The position numbers were made by a program, and so were the translations under genes. The notes beneath the pieces are model-generated. The model searched no databases. It worked only from the letters and a program-made list of their open reading frames with translations, and was not told the DNA's origin. Shown here piece by piece: positions 16,355 to 24,706 of a stretch of 64,000 bases of DNA. Location: contig NZ_JADBEF010000001.1 of the NCBI RefSeq assembly GCF_014873535.1, forward strand, positions 2,170,001-2,234,000. Reading direction: 5' to 3'. Each line of letters begins with the position of its first letter. Within the stretch, counting starts at the first letter, position 1. This DNA is from Nonomuraea africana (lineage in GTDB: Bacteria; Actinomycetota; Actinomycetes; Streptosporangiales; Streptosporangiaceae).

Positions 16355-17694
16355 GACCGAGGCTCCAGCGTGAGGACGGCGGCCGGCAGTCCCCGCAGGC
16401 CCTCGGGGACGGTGACGTTTCCGGACCTGTCGACGTCGGCGGGGCCCTCGCCCCACGAGGCGGTGGCCCTGGCGGGCGCCACCAGGTCCTCGGCCAGCCG
16501 CAGCCGCCCGGCCGCCGGGTCCAGGGCGATCACGTGGAGCGTGCCGTCCGGGGCGGCCGTGTAGCGGACGGGGTCACCGGCCGGTTCGGCGTGCCGGGCC
16601 CACGGCCTGGTGCCGTAGATCGCGTGGCCGTGCGCGTCGAGCCAGGCGCCCAGGCGGCGCAGCCGGTCCACCTGTGACTCGGGCAGCGAGCCGTCGGCGC
16701 GCGGGCCGATGTTGAGCAGGAGGTTGCCGTTCTTGGCGACCGTGTCCACCAGCAGGTGGACCAGCTCCTTCGGCCCGAGGAGGTGCCGGTCGTCCTCGGC
16801 CCTGTTGTAGCCGAAGGATCGGCCGAGGCCGCGCGTCGCCTCCCACACCCACGGCGAGGTCTGCTCCTCCGAGACGTACTCGCGGGTGCGAGAGCCCAGG
16901 TGCGGGACGCCCCACCGGTCGTTGACGAGGCCGTCGGGCACCCGCTCGTAGTAGAGCCGGAACAGCGTCTGCAGGCTGTACGGCCCGGCCGCCTTGGCCG
17001 AGTCCGGCCAGTCGATGTCGTTCCAGAGCATGTCGGGGGCGTGCGCGTCGATCAGCTCCATGGCCTGGTCGAAGCAGTACCGCGCGAAGGCCTCGTCGTT
17101 GCGGCGCAGCGTGAACAGGTCCGTCATGGACTGGATCGGCGGGAAGTCGGAGACGTGCCAGTCGAGCGCGCCCGAGTAGTACAGCCCGAACCGCAGTCCC
17201 GCCGCGCGCGCGGCGGCCGCCATCTCGGCGATCAGGTCGCGGCGCGGCCCGCGGTGCGCGCTGCTGAACGAGGTGGTGGCGGTGTCCCAGAGGCAGAACC
17301 CGTCGTGGTGCTTGGCCGTGGGCACGACGTAACGCGCGCCGCAGTCGGCGATCAGCCGCATCCAGCCCTGAGGGTAGAACGCCTCCGCCGTCCAGGAGTC
17401 GGCCAGGTCCTCGTAGGAGGTGCCGACGCCGTACTCCCGCTCGTGGAAGACCCGCGCGGGCGAGCCGGGGATGCGGACGGTGTTGGCGTGCCATTCGGCG
17501 TACTGGTGGTGGCTGAACTCCAGCTCCACCGGCACGTGCTCGCCCGGCAGCCGGGGGGTCGCCCAGGCGGACACCGAGTACAGCCCCCAGTGCACGAAGA
17601 CGCCGAACTTGGCGTCCCTGTACCAGTCGGGCACGTCCCTCGCCGGGTAGTCGGCGCCCAGGTCGGGGCCGACACGGCGGTCGAAAAGCAACAC
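16351..17694 (-). CDS. GH29 alpha-L-fucosidase
   Basis: A 447-residue glycoside hydrolase family 29 protein. It starts WYRDAKFGVFVHWGLYSV, has the substrate-binding AKHHDGFCLWDT and YYSGALDWH strands, and DMLWNDIDWPDS holds the catalytic nucleophile aspartate (GH29 retaining mechanism). A small C-terminal beta domain follows. There is no signal peptide, so it acts in the cytoplasm on imported fucosylated oligosaccharides, which suits the ABC importer genes just upstream. GTG 17694 follows AAAGGA by 6 bp. It overlaps the M81 gene and lies 10 bp after the permease gene, so all are one transcript. Confidence 0.9.
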   Translation of the reverse strand: MLLFDRRVGPDLGADYPARDVPDWYRDAKFGVFVHWGLYSVSAWATPRLPGEHVPVELEFSHHQYAEWHANTVRIPGSPARVFHEREYGVGTSYEDLADSWTAEAFYPQGWMRLIADCGARYVVPTAKHHDGFCLWDTATTSFSSAHRGPRRDLIAEMAAAARAAGLRFGLYYSGALDWHVSDFPPIQSMTDLFTLRRNDEAFARYCFDQAMELIDAHAPDMLWNDIDWPDSAKAAGPYSLQTLFRLYYERVPDGLVNDRWGVPHLGSRTREYVSEEQTSPWVWEATRGLGRSFGYNRAEDDRHLLGPKELVHLLVDTVAKNGNLLLNIGPRADGSLPESQVDRLRRLGAWLDAHGHAIYGTRPWARHAEPAGDPVRYTAAPDGTLHVIALDPAAGRLRLAEDLVAPARATASWGEGPADVDRSGNVTVPEGLRGLPAAVLTLEPRS

Positions 17695-17704
17695 TGCGAT
17701 CCTT

Positions 17705-18526
17705 TCAGCGGCCGGCCAGACCGGCGGTGGCGATGCCCTTGACCAGATGCTTCTGCAGGGCGATGAGCAGCAACAGCGTCGGCAGGATGGACACGATGGA
17801 CGCGGCCATCACCAGGTGCCACTGGTTGCCGTTCTGGCCGAAGAACAGCTGGAGGCCGAGCGGCACCGTGCCGCGCGCGGTCACATCATTGATCATGATG
17901 AGCGGCCACAGGAAGCTGTTCCAGTAGGAGATGAACGTGAAGACCGCGAGCACCCCGAGCGCGGGCCTGGCCAGCGGCAGCATGATCCGGAGGAAGATCC
18001 GCAGTTCGCCCGCGCTGTCGATGCGCGCGGCCTCCTGCAGCTCGCGCGGCACCGCCCGGAAGAACTGCCGCAGCAGGAACGTCCCGAACGCGGTGAACGC
18101 CCACGGGAAGATCAGCGACTGGTAGGTGTCCACCCAGCCGAACGCCTGCATGAGGATGAACATGGGCACGACCAGCACTTCCTGCGGCACCATCAGCGTG
18201 GCGAGGAACACCAGGAAAACACCGTCGCGGCCGCGCCAGCGCAGGGAGGCGAAGGCGTAGGCCGACAGGGCGGAGGCGGCCAGCACCACGAGCGTGCCGA
18301 CCCCGGCCACCAGCACGCCGTTGAGGATGTAGCGCTGGAACGGCACGTAGCTGAAGACGTCGGCGAAGTTCTGCCAGCGGATCTGCGACCCGACCAGCGA
18401 GCCGGGGTCGGCGAACGTCTCGCCCGCGGGCTTCAGCGCGGTGGCCACCGCGAAGATCAGCGGGTAGAGGAAGGCCAGCGTGACCGCGGCCAGCAGCACG
18501 TGGGAGACGACGCTCTTAGCTCTCAT
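17705..18526 (-). CDS. Carbohydrate ABC transporter permease (MalG-like, CUT1)
   Basis: A 273-residue inner-membrane permease with six predicted helices. The EAA loop, which contacts the ATPase, reads ELQEAARIDSAGELRIFLRIMLPLARPAL near residues 160-190. CUT1 sugar importers usually share one MsiK-type ATPase encoded elsewhere, which fits the absence of an ATPase gene here. Its start overlaps the MalF-like stop by 11 bp. It works with the MalF-like partner and, originally, the binding protein upstream to import the glycoside cleaved by the fucosidase. Confidence 0.93.
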   Translation of the reverse strand: MRAKSVVSHVLLAAVTLAFLYPLIFAVATALKPAGETFADPGSLVGSQIRWQNFADVFSYVPFQRYILNGVLVAGVGTLVVLAASALSAYAFASLRWRGRDGVFLVFLATLMVPQEVLVVPMFILMQAFGWVDTYQSLIFPWAFTAFGTFLLRQFFRAVPRELQEAARIDSAGELRIFLRIMLPLARPALGVLAVFTFISYWNSFLWPLIMINDVTARGTVPLGLQLFFGQNGNQWHLVMAASIVSILPTLLLLIALQKHLVKGIATAGLAGR

Positions 18527-19352
18527 AGTGCACCCACCGCTTCTGGCCGAGGAACTGCACGGCCGTCACACCCAGGATGATCGCGAACAGCACCCACGCT
18601 CCCGCGGCCGCCAGCCCCAGCTCGCGCGACTGGAAGCCGGCCTGGTAGACGGTCATGACGAGCGTCTCCGTGGCGTTGCCAGGCCCGCCCGCGGTGAGGA
18701 TGTACGGCTGCGTGAACACCTGCATCGAGCTGATCACGGTCATCGTGGTGGCGAAGAACAGCGCGGGCGAGATCAGCGGCAGCTGGACACCGATCAGCTT
18801 GCGCCATCCGGTCGCCCCGTCGAGCGAGGCCGCCTCCAGGACGGACGGCGACATCTCGTTGATCGCCGCCGAGAACACGATCATGTTGTAGCCGAAGCCC
18901 TGCCAGACGCTCATCGCCACCACCGACAGCAGCGCGGTGCTGCCGTCGGCGAGCAGGTTCGGCTCGGTCCCGACGAGCTGGAACAGCAGCTTCCAGATCA
19001 CCGCGTTGGCCACCATCGGGGTGATCGCCGGGATGAAGAAGAGCACCCGCCACAGGTTCTGCCAGCGCGACCTGCTGATCCAGAACGCCAGTCCGAGCGC
19101 CACGAGGATGTTCAGCGGGACGTACAGGCCGGTGAAGACGAACGTGTTGCGCAGCGACGACAGGAAGTCGGGATCCTCGCCGAACAGGTAGCGGAAGTTC
19201 TCCAGCCCGATGAACTCGCTCTCGCCCAGCATCGGCCAGTCGAAGAAGCTCATCACCACGGCCATGCCGACGGGGAACAGCGTGAACAGCCCGAGCCCGA
19301 GCACGCTCGGGGTGGCGAACCCGAGCGCGCTCCACTCTTCGCGTGATCTCAC
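18516..19352 (-). CDS. Sugar ABC transporter permease (MalF-like, CUT1)
   Basis: A 278-residue permease with six helices. The EAA loop reads SVLEAASLDGATGWRKLIGVQLPLISPAL (in part) near residues 170-198. GTG 19352 is chosen because the protein then starts MRSREEWSALGF just before helix 1 and gives a 4-bp GTGA overlap with the binding-protein stop. It pairs with the MalG-like permease and lies in the same operon as the fucosidase. Confidence 0.92.
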   Translation of the reverse strand: MRSREEWSALGFATPSVLGLGLFTLFPVGMAVVMSFFDWPMLGESEFIGLENFRYLFGEDPDFLSSLRNTFVFTGLYVPLNILVALGLAFWISRSRWQNLWRVLFFIPAITPMVANAVIWKLLFQLVGTEPNLLADGSTALLSVVAMSVWQGFGYNMIVFSAAINEMSPSVLEAASLDGATGWRKLIGVQLPLISPALFFATTMTVISSMQVFTQPYILTAGGPGNATETLVMTVYQAGFQSRELGLAAAGAWVLFAIILGVTAVQFLGQKRWVHYES

Positions 19353-20520
19353 TGCCCGCGCGCCCCCTGCTGCTGGATGGTGGCCAGCGACTCCTTGGCG
19401 CTCTGCGCGCCGGTGTAGACTTGGAGCAGGTGCTGCGCCATCAGCTTGGTCACGTCGTCCCAGTTCTTGGTGGTGAACAGCGGCACGCCGCCGGCCAGAC
19501 CCTCCTTGACCGCGGACATCGCGGCCTGCACGTCGGCGGCCTTGTCCTGGTTCTGCTTCACCAGGAAGTCCTCGTAGGCGGCCTGCTGCTCGGTCCTGGC
19601 GGGGAAGCCGCGGCCCTGACCGGCGAGGTAGGCCTGGGCCTCCTTGCCGCTCAGCACGGACACCGCCTTGATCGCCTCCTCCTTGTACGCGCAGCCCTTG
19701 GCCACGCCGAAGCCCGAGTTGGCCACGTAGGTCTTGGACCCGGCCTGGCCCGCCGGCAGCGGCGCGATGCCGACCTTGAACTTCGCGTCCTTGATGGTGG
19801 ACCCGATGTTCCACGAGCCGTCGACGGCCATCATCGCGTTGCCGTTGACGAACTGCGTCTCGCCCCAGCCCGCCTCGGCGGAGCCGGCCGGCACGCTGGC
19901 CGACTTGCTCGCGCCCAGGCCGGCGTACCAGGTGACCGCGTCGATCATCGGCTGGCTGTCCATCTGCAGCTTCACGTCGTCGGTGACCGGCTTGGCGCCG
20001 TTGTAGGACAGCAGCAGCGACAGCGTGTGCAGGTCGGAGAAGGACATCCCGAACCCGGATTTGCCGCCGGTGCTCAGCGCCTTGGCGGCCTTCTCGAAGT
20101 CGGCGATCGTCCAGCCCGCCTTCGGCTCGGCGACTCCCGCCTTCGCGAAGGCGTCCTTGTTGTAGTACAGGAGCATCGGCGACAGGTCGTACGGCAGAGC
20201 GAGTTGCTTGCCGTCCATCTTGAGCGCGTCGAGCGAGGCCGGGGCGAAGCCCTCGGGGGCGGCCAGCGGCTCGAGGAGGTCGGCGTAGGCACCCAGGCGC
20301 AGGCTCTGCATCGAAACGACGCACGCCTGCTTGCCGGCGGCGAACTCGGTCTGCAGCTTGGTGAAGTAGGCGTTGAACGGCGCGGTCCGCAGCTGGAGCC
20401 TGATGTTCGGATGCTGCTTGGAGACCAGCTGCGCCAGGTGGTCGAGCTGGGCCTTCTCCTCCTCGCTGCCCGCCCACATCTCCCAGTCGAGCGTGACCGT
20501 GCCGTCGTCCTTCAACGGCA
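19349..20520 (-). pseudogene. Sugar ABC transporter substrate-binding protein, 5' end deleted
   Basis: From the stop at 19349 the coding frame is intact back to DDGTVTLDWEMWAGSEEEKAQ (near 20510), with family-1 solute-binding features such as QLALPYDLSPMLLYYNKDAF and NSGFGVAKGCAYKEEA. The lipoprotein signal and lipobox cysteine, which should lie about 30 residues before TVTLDW, are absent. The sequence before that point is instead the opposite-strand ROK gene, itself truncated. The product could not be exported or anchored, so transport should fail. I treat it as a pseudogene made by a deletion across the divergent promoter; an assembly error would look the same. Confidence 0.75.
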
Positions 20521-21356
20521 GCGAGGTGCGCCGTTTCACGCTGCCCTTCGACCCGCGCGCCGACCCGGTCGAGCAGCTCGTCGCGGTGCGCGCGGAACAG
20601 CTCGCCGACCCGGACACCGGTGACCGGATCCGCGGCATCGGGCTGGCCGTCCCCGGCGTGATCGACCCGGCCAAGGGCGTCGTACGGCTCTCGCCGCACC
20701 TGGGCTGGTCGGACCTGCCGCTCCAGCCGGTGCTGGCCGACCGCCTGCCCGTCCCCGTGCTCATCGACAACGACACCCGCGCCAGCACCACCGCCGAGCT
20801 GCTGTTCGGCACCGGCCGCGACCACGACGACTTCCTGGTGCTGGCCGTGGGCGGCGGCATCGGCATGGGGATCGTGCTCGGCAGGCGGATCCACCGGGGC
20901 CCCGACGGGGTGGCGGGGGAGTTCGGGCACGTGCCGATCGACGCCGCGGGGCCGCCGTGCGTGTGCGGGCGGCGCGGCTGCCTGGAGACCTACGCGGCGG
21001 ACTACGCGCTGGCCGCCCGAGCACACGCGCGGGGGCTGACCGCCGAGGTCGTGCCGGTGGCCGAACTCCACCGGCTGGCCGCCGTGGACGCGCCGGGCAT
21101 CCGCGACCTGATGGCCGAGGCGGGCGCGGCGCTGGGGCAGGCGGCGGCGGGGGTGGTGAACGTGCTGGCCGTACGGGCGCTGACGGTGATCGGCGAGAGC
21201 CACGTGCTGTGGCCGTACCTGGAGAAGGGGTTCCGGCCCGCGGTGGAGGGCGGTGTGCTGTCGGGGTTGGAGATCATGGTGCGGCCGTGGGACGACAGCG
21301 CCCACGCCCGGGGGGCCGCCGCCCTCGTCCTCTCCGCCACCGTCGCCTCCCGCTGA
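20521..21356 (+). pseudogene. ROK family protein, 5' end deleted
   Basis: The recognisable protein starts SEVRRFTLPFD near 20520 and runs to TGA 21356. It keeps the second half of a ROK kinase/repressor: IGLAVPGVID, DNDTRASTTAELLFGTG, and the zinc signature GVAGEFGHVPIDA ... CVCGRRGCLETYAA. Missing are the DxGGT phosphate motif that opens every ROK fold and the winged-helix domain expected in a ROK repressor. Codons before 20520 are out-of-phase binding-protein sequence. As a regulator it would have controlled the divergent fucosidase operon. The C-terminal half looks undamaged, so the loss is recent or an artefact. Confidence 0.75.
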
Positions 21357-21375
21357 CCACGAGCCGGGGGCCGTG

Positions 21376-22308
21376 TTACAGCCAGCCTCGTTCCTTGGCG
21401 AGCAGCGCGGCCTGGAAGCGGTTGCCTGCGCCGAGGCGGTCCATCAGCTCGGCCACATGGGTGCGGAACTTGCGCACGGAGATGTTCAGCGCGCGGGCCG
21501 CGGTCTCGTCCTTGTCGTGCAGGGCGAGCGCCTGGAGCACCTGCCGCTCGATGGGGGCGAGCTGCGGCTCGTTCAGGTCGCGCGCGCGGGCCCACATGCC
21601 CTCGAACATGTCGACGAGGACGGCGACCGCGCCGGGCTGGCGGATCAGCAGCGCCCCCGCCGTTCTGTCGGCGGGGTCGATCTGCACGAACGCGACCGAC
21701 CGGCTGATGATGAGCACCTGCCTGGCGCATTCGGTGCTGACGCGGCACAGGTCTCCCAGGGTGTGCCCCTCGCGCGCGAGAGCCAGCTGCTCGGGGTCGG
21801 CCAGCGTCGCCTCGGGAACCAGGCTCCTGCTCACCAGACCCGCCGACAGCCGCTTGCGGAAGCGCACCACCTTCTCGTCGTCGCGCCGCAGGGTCGACAC
21901 GACGTTCTTGATGTTCATGACCTCCTTTGCGGAGGAGAACTCCCTGATCCGCCGGTTGACGTTCTCCACCCCCTCGATCCGCTCGACGAGCTCGACGGGG
22001 CGGCCGCTGCGCTGCTCCTCCGCCAGGTCGCGCACGATGTCCCAGGCGGCGCTGAGCTGATGGAGCTCGCGTGAGGTCTGCTCCATGCGGCGCCGGATGA
22101 GCTGGGCGACGGCGACCGCCGGGGAGAGCGCGGCCAGGCTGTCGTCGATGACGCCCAGTGTCCTGAGCCTGTCGAGGACGGCGGAGAGGTGCGGGATGCC
22201 GAGATGGGCGGCGGCGGCGTCGAGGTCGGCGTGAGGTGATCGCAGGAAGTAGCGGTACACCCGCTCCTGCTCGGCGGTCAGCCCGAGGCCGGCCAGATTC
22301 AACGCCAC
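21376..22308 (-). CDS. TrmB-like / LuxR-type transcriptional regulator
   Basis: A 310-residue regulator. The N-terminus (about 1-65, LTAEQERVYRYFLRSPHADLDAAA) is a TrmB-like winged helix; the middle resembles phospholipase-D-like effector domains of such regulators; the C-terminus (about 248-305, APIERQVLQALALHDKDETAARALNISVRKFRTHVAELMDRL in part) is a LuxR helix-turn-helix. This layout is common in actinomycetes, where members often sit beside secondary-metabolite or orphan genes. It is convergent with the ROK remnant and has no clear partner. Targets are unknown. Confidence 0.85.
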   Translation of the reverse strand: MALNLAGLGLTAEQERVYRYFLRSPHADLDAAAAHLGIPHLSAVLDRLRTLGVIDDSLAALSPAVAVAQLIRRRMEQTSRELHQLSAAWDIVRDLAEEQRSGRPVELVERIEGVENVNRRIREFSSAKEVMNIKNVVSTLRRDDEKVVRFRKRLSAGLVSRSLVPEATLADPEQLALAREGHTLGDLCRVSTECARQVLIISRSVAFVQIDPADRTAGALLIRQPGAVAVLVDMFEGMWARARDLNEPQLAPIERQVLQALALHDKDETAARALNISVRKFRTHVAELMDRLGAGNRFQAALLAKERGWL

Positions 22309-22400
22309 CTCCCTGAGGGACGTGCCGCACGTCCACGCCTCCGCATCCTATTCACCGTCCGCCGGGTTCCCTGCGCCTGCCACCCCCGGCGTGGGGGCGG

Positions 22401-22802
22401 TCAGGAGTGGGCGGCGCGGATCTCCGTCACGGTGAACTCCTCGACGATGTGGCGGTTCTGCAGCAGGAACCCGACCACGCCGGCCACCGCCTCCGCGCCC
22501 AGGGCCGCCCTCACCTGCCCGCTCAGCAGGTAGACGAGGGGCGTCGACGGCTGGGTGAGCGCCAGATCGCGGTCGTGCCGGTGGACGTCCTGCAGGGCCC
22601 TGATCGGGATCGGCCGCGCGGTGGTGAACCAGGCCGCGACCTCCCACAGCGGCAACGCCGGATCGGCCTCGGCGGAGGCGTGGTAGCAGGCGACGCAGCC
22701 GCGACCGGCGTGCTCGCCGTGCGGGCAGGTCCACTGGACGACGTCGGCCTTGCTCTGGTCGCGGGAGTTCAGGATCGCCGCCTCGGTGACGCGGCGGCGC
22801 AC
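22401..22802 (-). CDS. Hypothetical protein with a cysteine cluster
   Basis: A 133-residue protein from GTG 22802. Cysteines and histidines cluster near the N-terminus (CPHGEHAGRGCVACYH, residues 25-40), suggesting a metal site; the rest predicts as mixed alpha/beta without a known motif. In the same frame, codons before the GTG read SDSYPPSQDPP and look coding, with GAAGGGAT ahead of a CTG/ATC stretch, so the true start may be a rare codon near 22850. I do not recognise the family. It lies downstream of the tRNA-like pair on the same strand. Confidence 0.55.
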   Translation of the reverse strand: MRRRVTEAAILNSRDQSKADVVQWTCPHGEHAGRGCVACYHASAEADPALPLWEVAAWFTTARPIPIRALQDVHRHDRDLALTQPSTPLVYLLSGQVRAALGAEAVAGVVGFLLQNRHIVEEFTVTEIRAAHS

Positions 22803-22907
22803 CGGCGGATCCTGCGATGGGGGATACGAGTCGCTGATGATCAGATCCCTTCACGTCCGAGATCTCCGAGCCTAGCCCCGTACGGCGCCCGGCCGTCTCA
22901 GGCTGGC

Positions 22908-22959
22908 TGAAAGTTTCACGGCGGAGGTGCGCACGTGACAACGAGCCGTGAAACTTTCA
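22908..22959. repeat. 15-bp perfect inverted repeat made of two GAAASTTTC palindromes
   Basis: TGAAAGTTTCACGGC (22908-22922) and GCCGTGAAACTTTCA (22945-22959) are exact reverse complements, 22 bp apart. Each arm carries GAAASTTTC, the core known for LacI-family operators of xylanase-type genes in actinomycetes. No LacI or xylan gene adjoins it here. It could act on the 22802 gene or be a relic. Confidence 0.6.
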
Positions 22960-23010
22960 TCCGTCCGCCGTCGATGGCGGCCACCGCGGATCGTGGCTGG
23001 AGGTGAGAGG

Positions 23011-23087
23011 GGCCGCGCCGACCGGGCTCGAACCGGCGTCCACCCGGTCCCGAGCCGGGCGCTCTACCACTGAGCTACAGCGAGGCC
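23011..23087 (-). tRNA. tRNA-like gene with CGG anticodon and extended acceptor helix
   Basis: A full cloverleaf in minus sense: T and A at positions 8-9, D stem GCTC/GAGC, anticodon stem CCCGG/CCGGG with loop CTCGGGA (anticodon CGG, proline by the code), 5-nt variable loop and T arm GCCGG-TTCGAGC-CCGGT. The acceptor is odd: GGCCTCGCTG faces CGGCGCGGCC, so pairing runs to 10 bp with one T-C mismatch at the second pair of a normal 7-bp stem and a G-T pair. The 3' end that should be free is paired, and CCA is not encoded. It differs from ordinary actinobacterial proline tRNAs. It lies 16 bp after a second tRNA-like gene. Aminoacylation is doubtful. Confidence 0.6.
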
Positions 23088-23103
23088 GCTCTCATTGTCT
23101 CCC

Positions 23104-23179
23104 ACTCCGCCGGCCGGGCTCGAACCGGCGCCCACCCGGAGGAAGAGCCGGGCGTTCTACCTCTGAACTACAGCGGAGT
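23104..23179 (-). tRNA. tRNA-like gene with 8-nt anticodon loop and 9-bp acceptor helix
   Basis: A cloverleaf in minus sense: acceptor ACTCCGCTG/CGGCGGAGT (9 bp, one G-T), D stem GTTC/GAAC with GG in the loop, anticodon stem CCCGG/CCGGG, 5-nt variable loop, T arm GCCGG-TTCGAGC-CCGGC. The anticodon loop CTCTTCCT has eight bases, so no standard anticodon can be assigned. The acceptor helix is two pairs longer than normal and covers the usual 3' end. It comes 42 bp after the 472-residue protein gene and 16 bp before the next tRNA-like gene, all on one strand. The arms are near-perfect, so the RNA fold seems to be kept. Confidence 0.6.
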
Positions 23180-23221
23180 CAGGGCCAGTCTGCCGACCTT
23201 CCCGCCGCGGACGCCACCGGT

Positions 23222-24640
23222 TTACGCCGGGGCGTCCTTGACGGGCAGGTCGCTGACCACCACCCCGGACGCGAGGCCGTGCGCGGCCTCCGCCGCCAGC
23301 TCCGGCTTGACCGGTCCGCCGCTGAACACCCCCGCCCGGCGCAGCAGCGCGGCCCACACGGGGTCGGCGACGCTCACCCCGTGGACCAGCTCCGGCGTCG
23401 GGCGGAACACCGCGACGCCGCGCCGGGGCGCGGGCGCGGTCCACCCCGAGGTCACGGGATCCAGCCCGGCCGTACGGCAGGCGGCCTCGACGTCGGCCCG
23501 CGCGCACGTCTCGGACCCGTCGAGCACCCGCCACGGCAGCGGCAGCCGCGCCCACACCGCGGTGTTCGGATCGACGTCGCCGCCTGCGCCGCGGTGCCAC
23601 GCCGCCAGGTCCGCCGCCATCAGCCGCATCACCTTGCCGGGGCATGCCACGTCCAGCAGGTCGAGCGCGTCGAGCGACTGGAGGCAGGCCAGCCATCCGG
23701 CACGGGCGGCGTTGTAGGCCACGGCCAGGTTGTTCCACGTGGTGGAGTCGTCCCCGCGCGCGACGATCATCGCTTCGCGGTCGGTGCCGTCCTTCCATCG
23801 GGTGCGCAGGAGATCCGCGCTGGCCCGCATGACCGCCGACCACTGCCCGAGCAGGCGTCCGCGCTCCTCGTCGGTCAGTCGCGCCAGCACGTCAGGAGTG
23901 GCTCTGACCTGTGCGATCATCCACCAGTCCGCACCGGTCCCGCAGCGGTCGAGCAGCATCCGGGCGATCTCGTCGAACGGGTTCTCCCGGCCGGAGAGGC
24001 TGAACTCCCTGCGCAGCTTGCGCCGCGCCGTGTAGTAGGCGACGAAGCACGCGGCGGCGACATCCGCCCGGAACCGCTCCAGCGGGATGTCCGCCGCGAA
24101 CCCGGCCACCCCGATGAGGAGCAGCCGGCGCTTGTCGTGCTCGACGCCTAGCACGCCCGCCTTGCCGGCGATCCGGCGCAGGACACGGAAGCGGCGGTTG
24201 TACTGCCGCTTGGAGATGTCCATCCCGGCCGCCTCGCGGGCCTCCCTGTTGAGCCGGTCGGCCAGGAAATCGGTCCGCTCGGGCGCCCATCCGATGGGCT
24301 CGCCGGTGCGCGAGGCGAATTCCAGCAGGGCCGCCGGGTCGTCGGCGTCGACCGCGAGATCCTGCTCGAACAGCCGGTTGGCCGCCGCGACCTGCCGGGC
24401 CCCGCCCACCGGGCGGGCGTAGTCGGCCGACATCGAGGAGAACCACTCCTGGCGGCGGGCGGAGTGCTTGGCGGCGCGCTCGAGCACGACCCGCTCGCGC
24501 CGCGTCAGCTTTCCCGCCAGGAGCGCCAGCACCAGGTCGGCCACGTCCTCGGGCCGGTACCGCCGGTCCAGCGAGGCGTGCAGCTCGGCCAGGATCTCGG
24601 GGTGGCGGGACTTGTCGCGCTCCTTCCTGAAGATACTCAT
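23222..24640 (-). CDS. 472-residue protein of unknown function, upstream of the tRNA-like pair
   Basis: Starts at ATG 24640 (MSIFRKERDKSRHPEIL). The first 110 residues are helical and charged (YRPEDVADLVLALLAGKLTRRERVVLERAAKH). A strongly basic stretch follows at about 165-185 (DISKRQYNRRFRVLRRIAGKAGV), suited to RNA binding. The middle is helical with conserved-looking TGADWWMIAQV and NNLAVAYNAARAGWL. The C-terminus (about 330-472) is less charged and could be a separate domain. No signal peptide or membrane helix. I recognise no family. Adjacency to two unusual tRNA-like genes, and a tandem-repeat promoter region, suggest an RNA-protein unit. Confidence 0.7.
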   Translation of the reverse strand: MSIFRKERDKSRHPEILAELHASLDRRYRPEDVADLVLALLAGKLTRRERVVLERAAKHSARRQEWFSSMSADYARPVGGARQVAAANRLFEQDLAVDADDPAALLEFASRTGEPIGWAPERTDFLADRLNREAREAAGMDISKRQYNRRFRVLRRIAGKAGVLGVEHDKRRLLLIGVAGFAADIPLERFRADVAAACFVAYYTARRKLRREFSLSGRENPFDEIARMLLDRCGTGADWWMIAQVRATPDVLARLTDEERGRLLGQWSAVMRASADLLRTRWKDGTDREAMIVARGDDSTTWNNLAVAYNAARAGWLACLQSLDALDLLDVACPGKVMRLMAADLAAWHRGAGGDVDPNTAVWARLPLPWRVLDGSETCARADVEAACRTAGLDPVTSGWTAPAPRRGVAVFRPTPELVHGVSVADPVWAALLRRAGVFSGGPVKPELAAEAAHGLASGVVVSDLPVKDAPA

Positions 24641-24706
24641 GCGGCCATCATCCAGGCACGTCCTCTTGGGTGCGACCGGATTATGGACCACTGGCCAGGG
24701 CGCCTG

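Noticed and set aside
23011..23087. Ordinary tRNA-Pro(CGG)
   Set aside because: Acceptor mismatch at the second pair, pairing of the normally free 3' end and low likeness to actinobacterial proline tRNAs; kept as tRNA-like.
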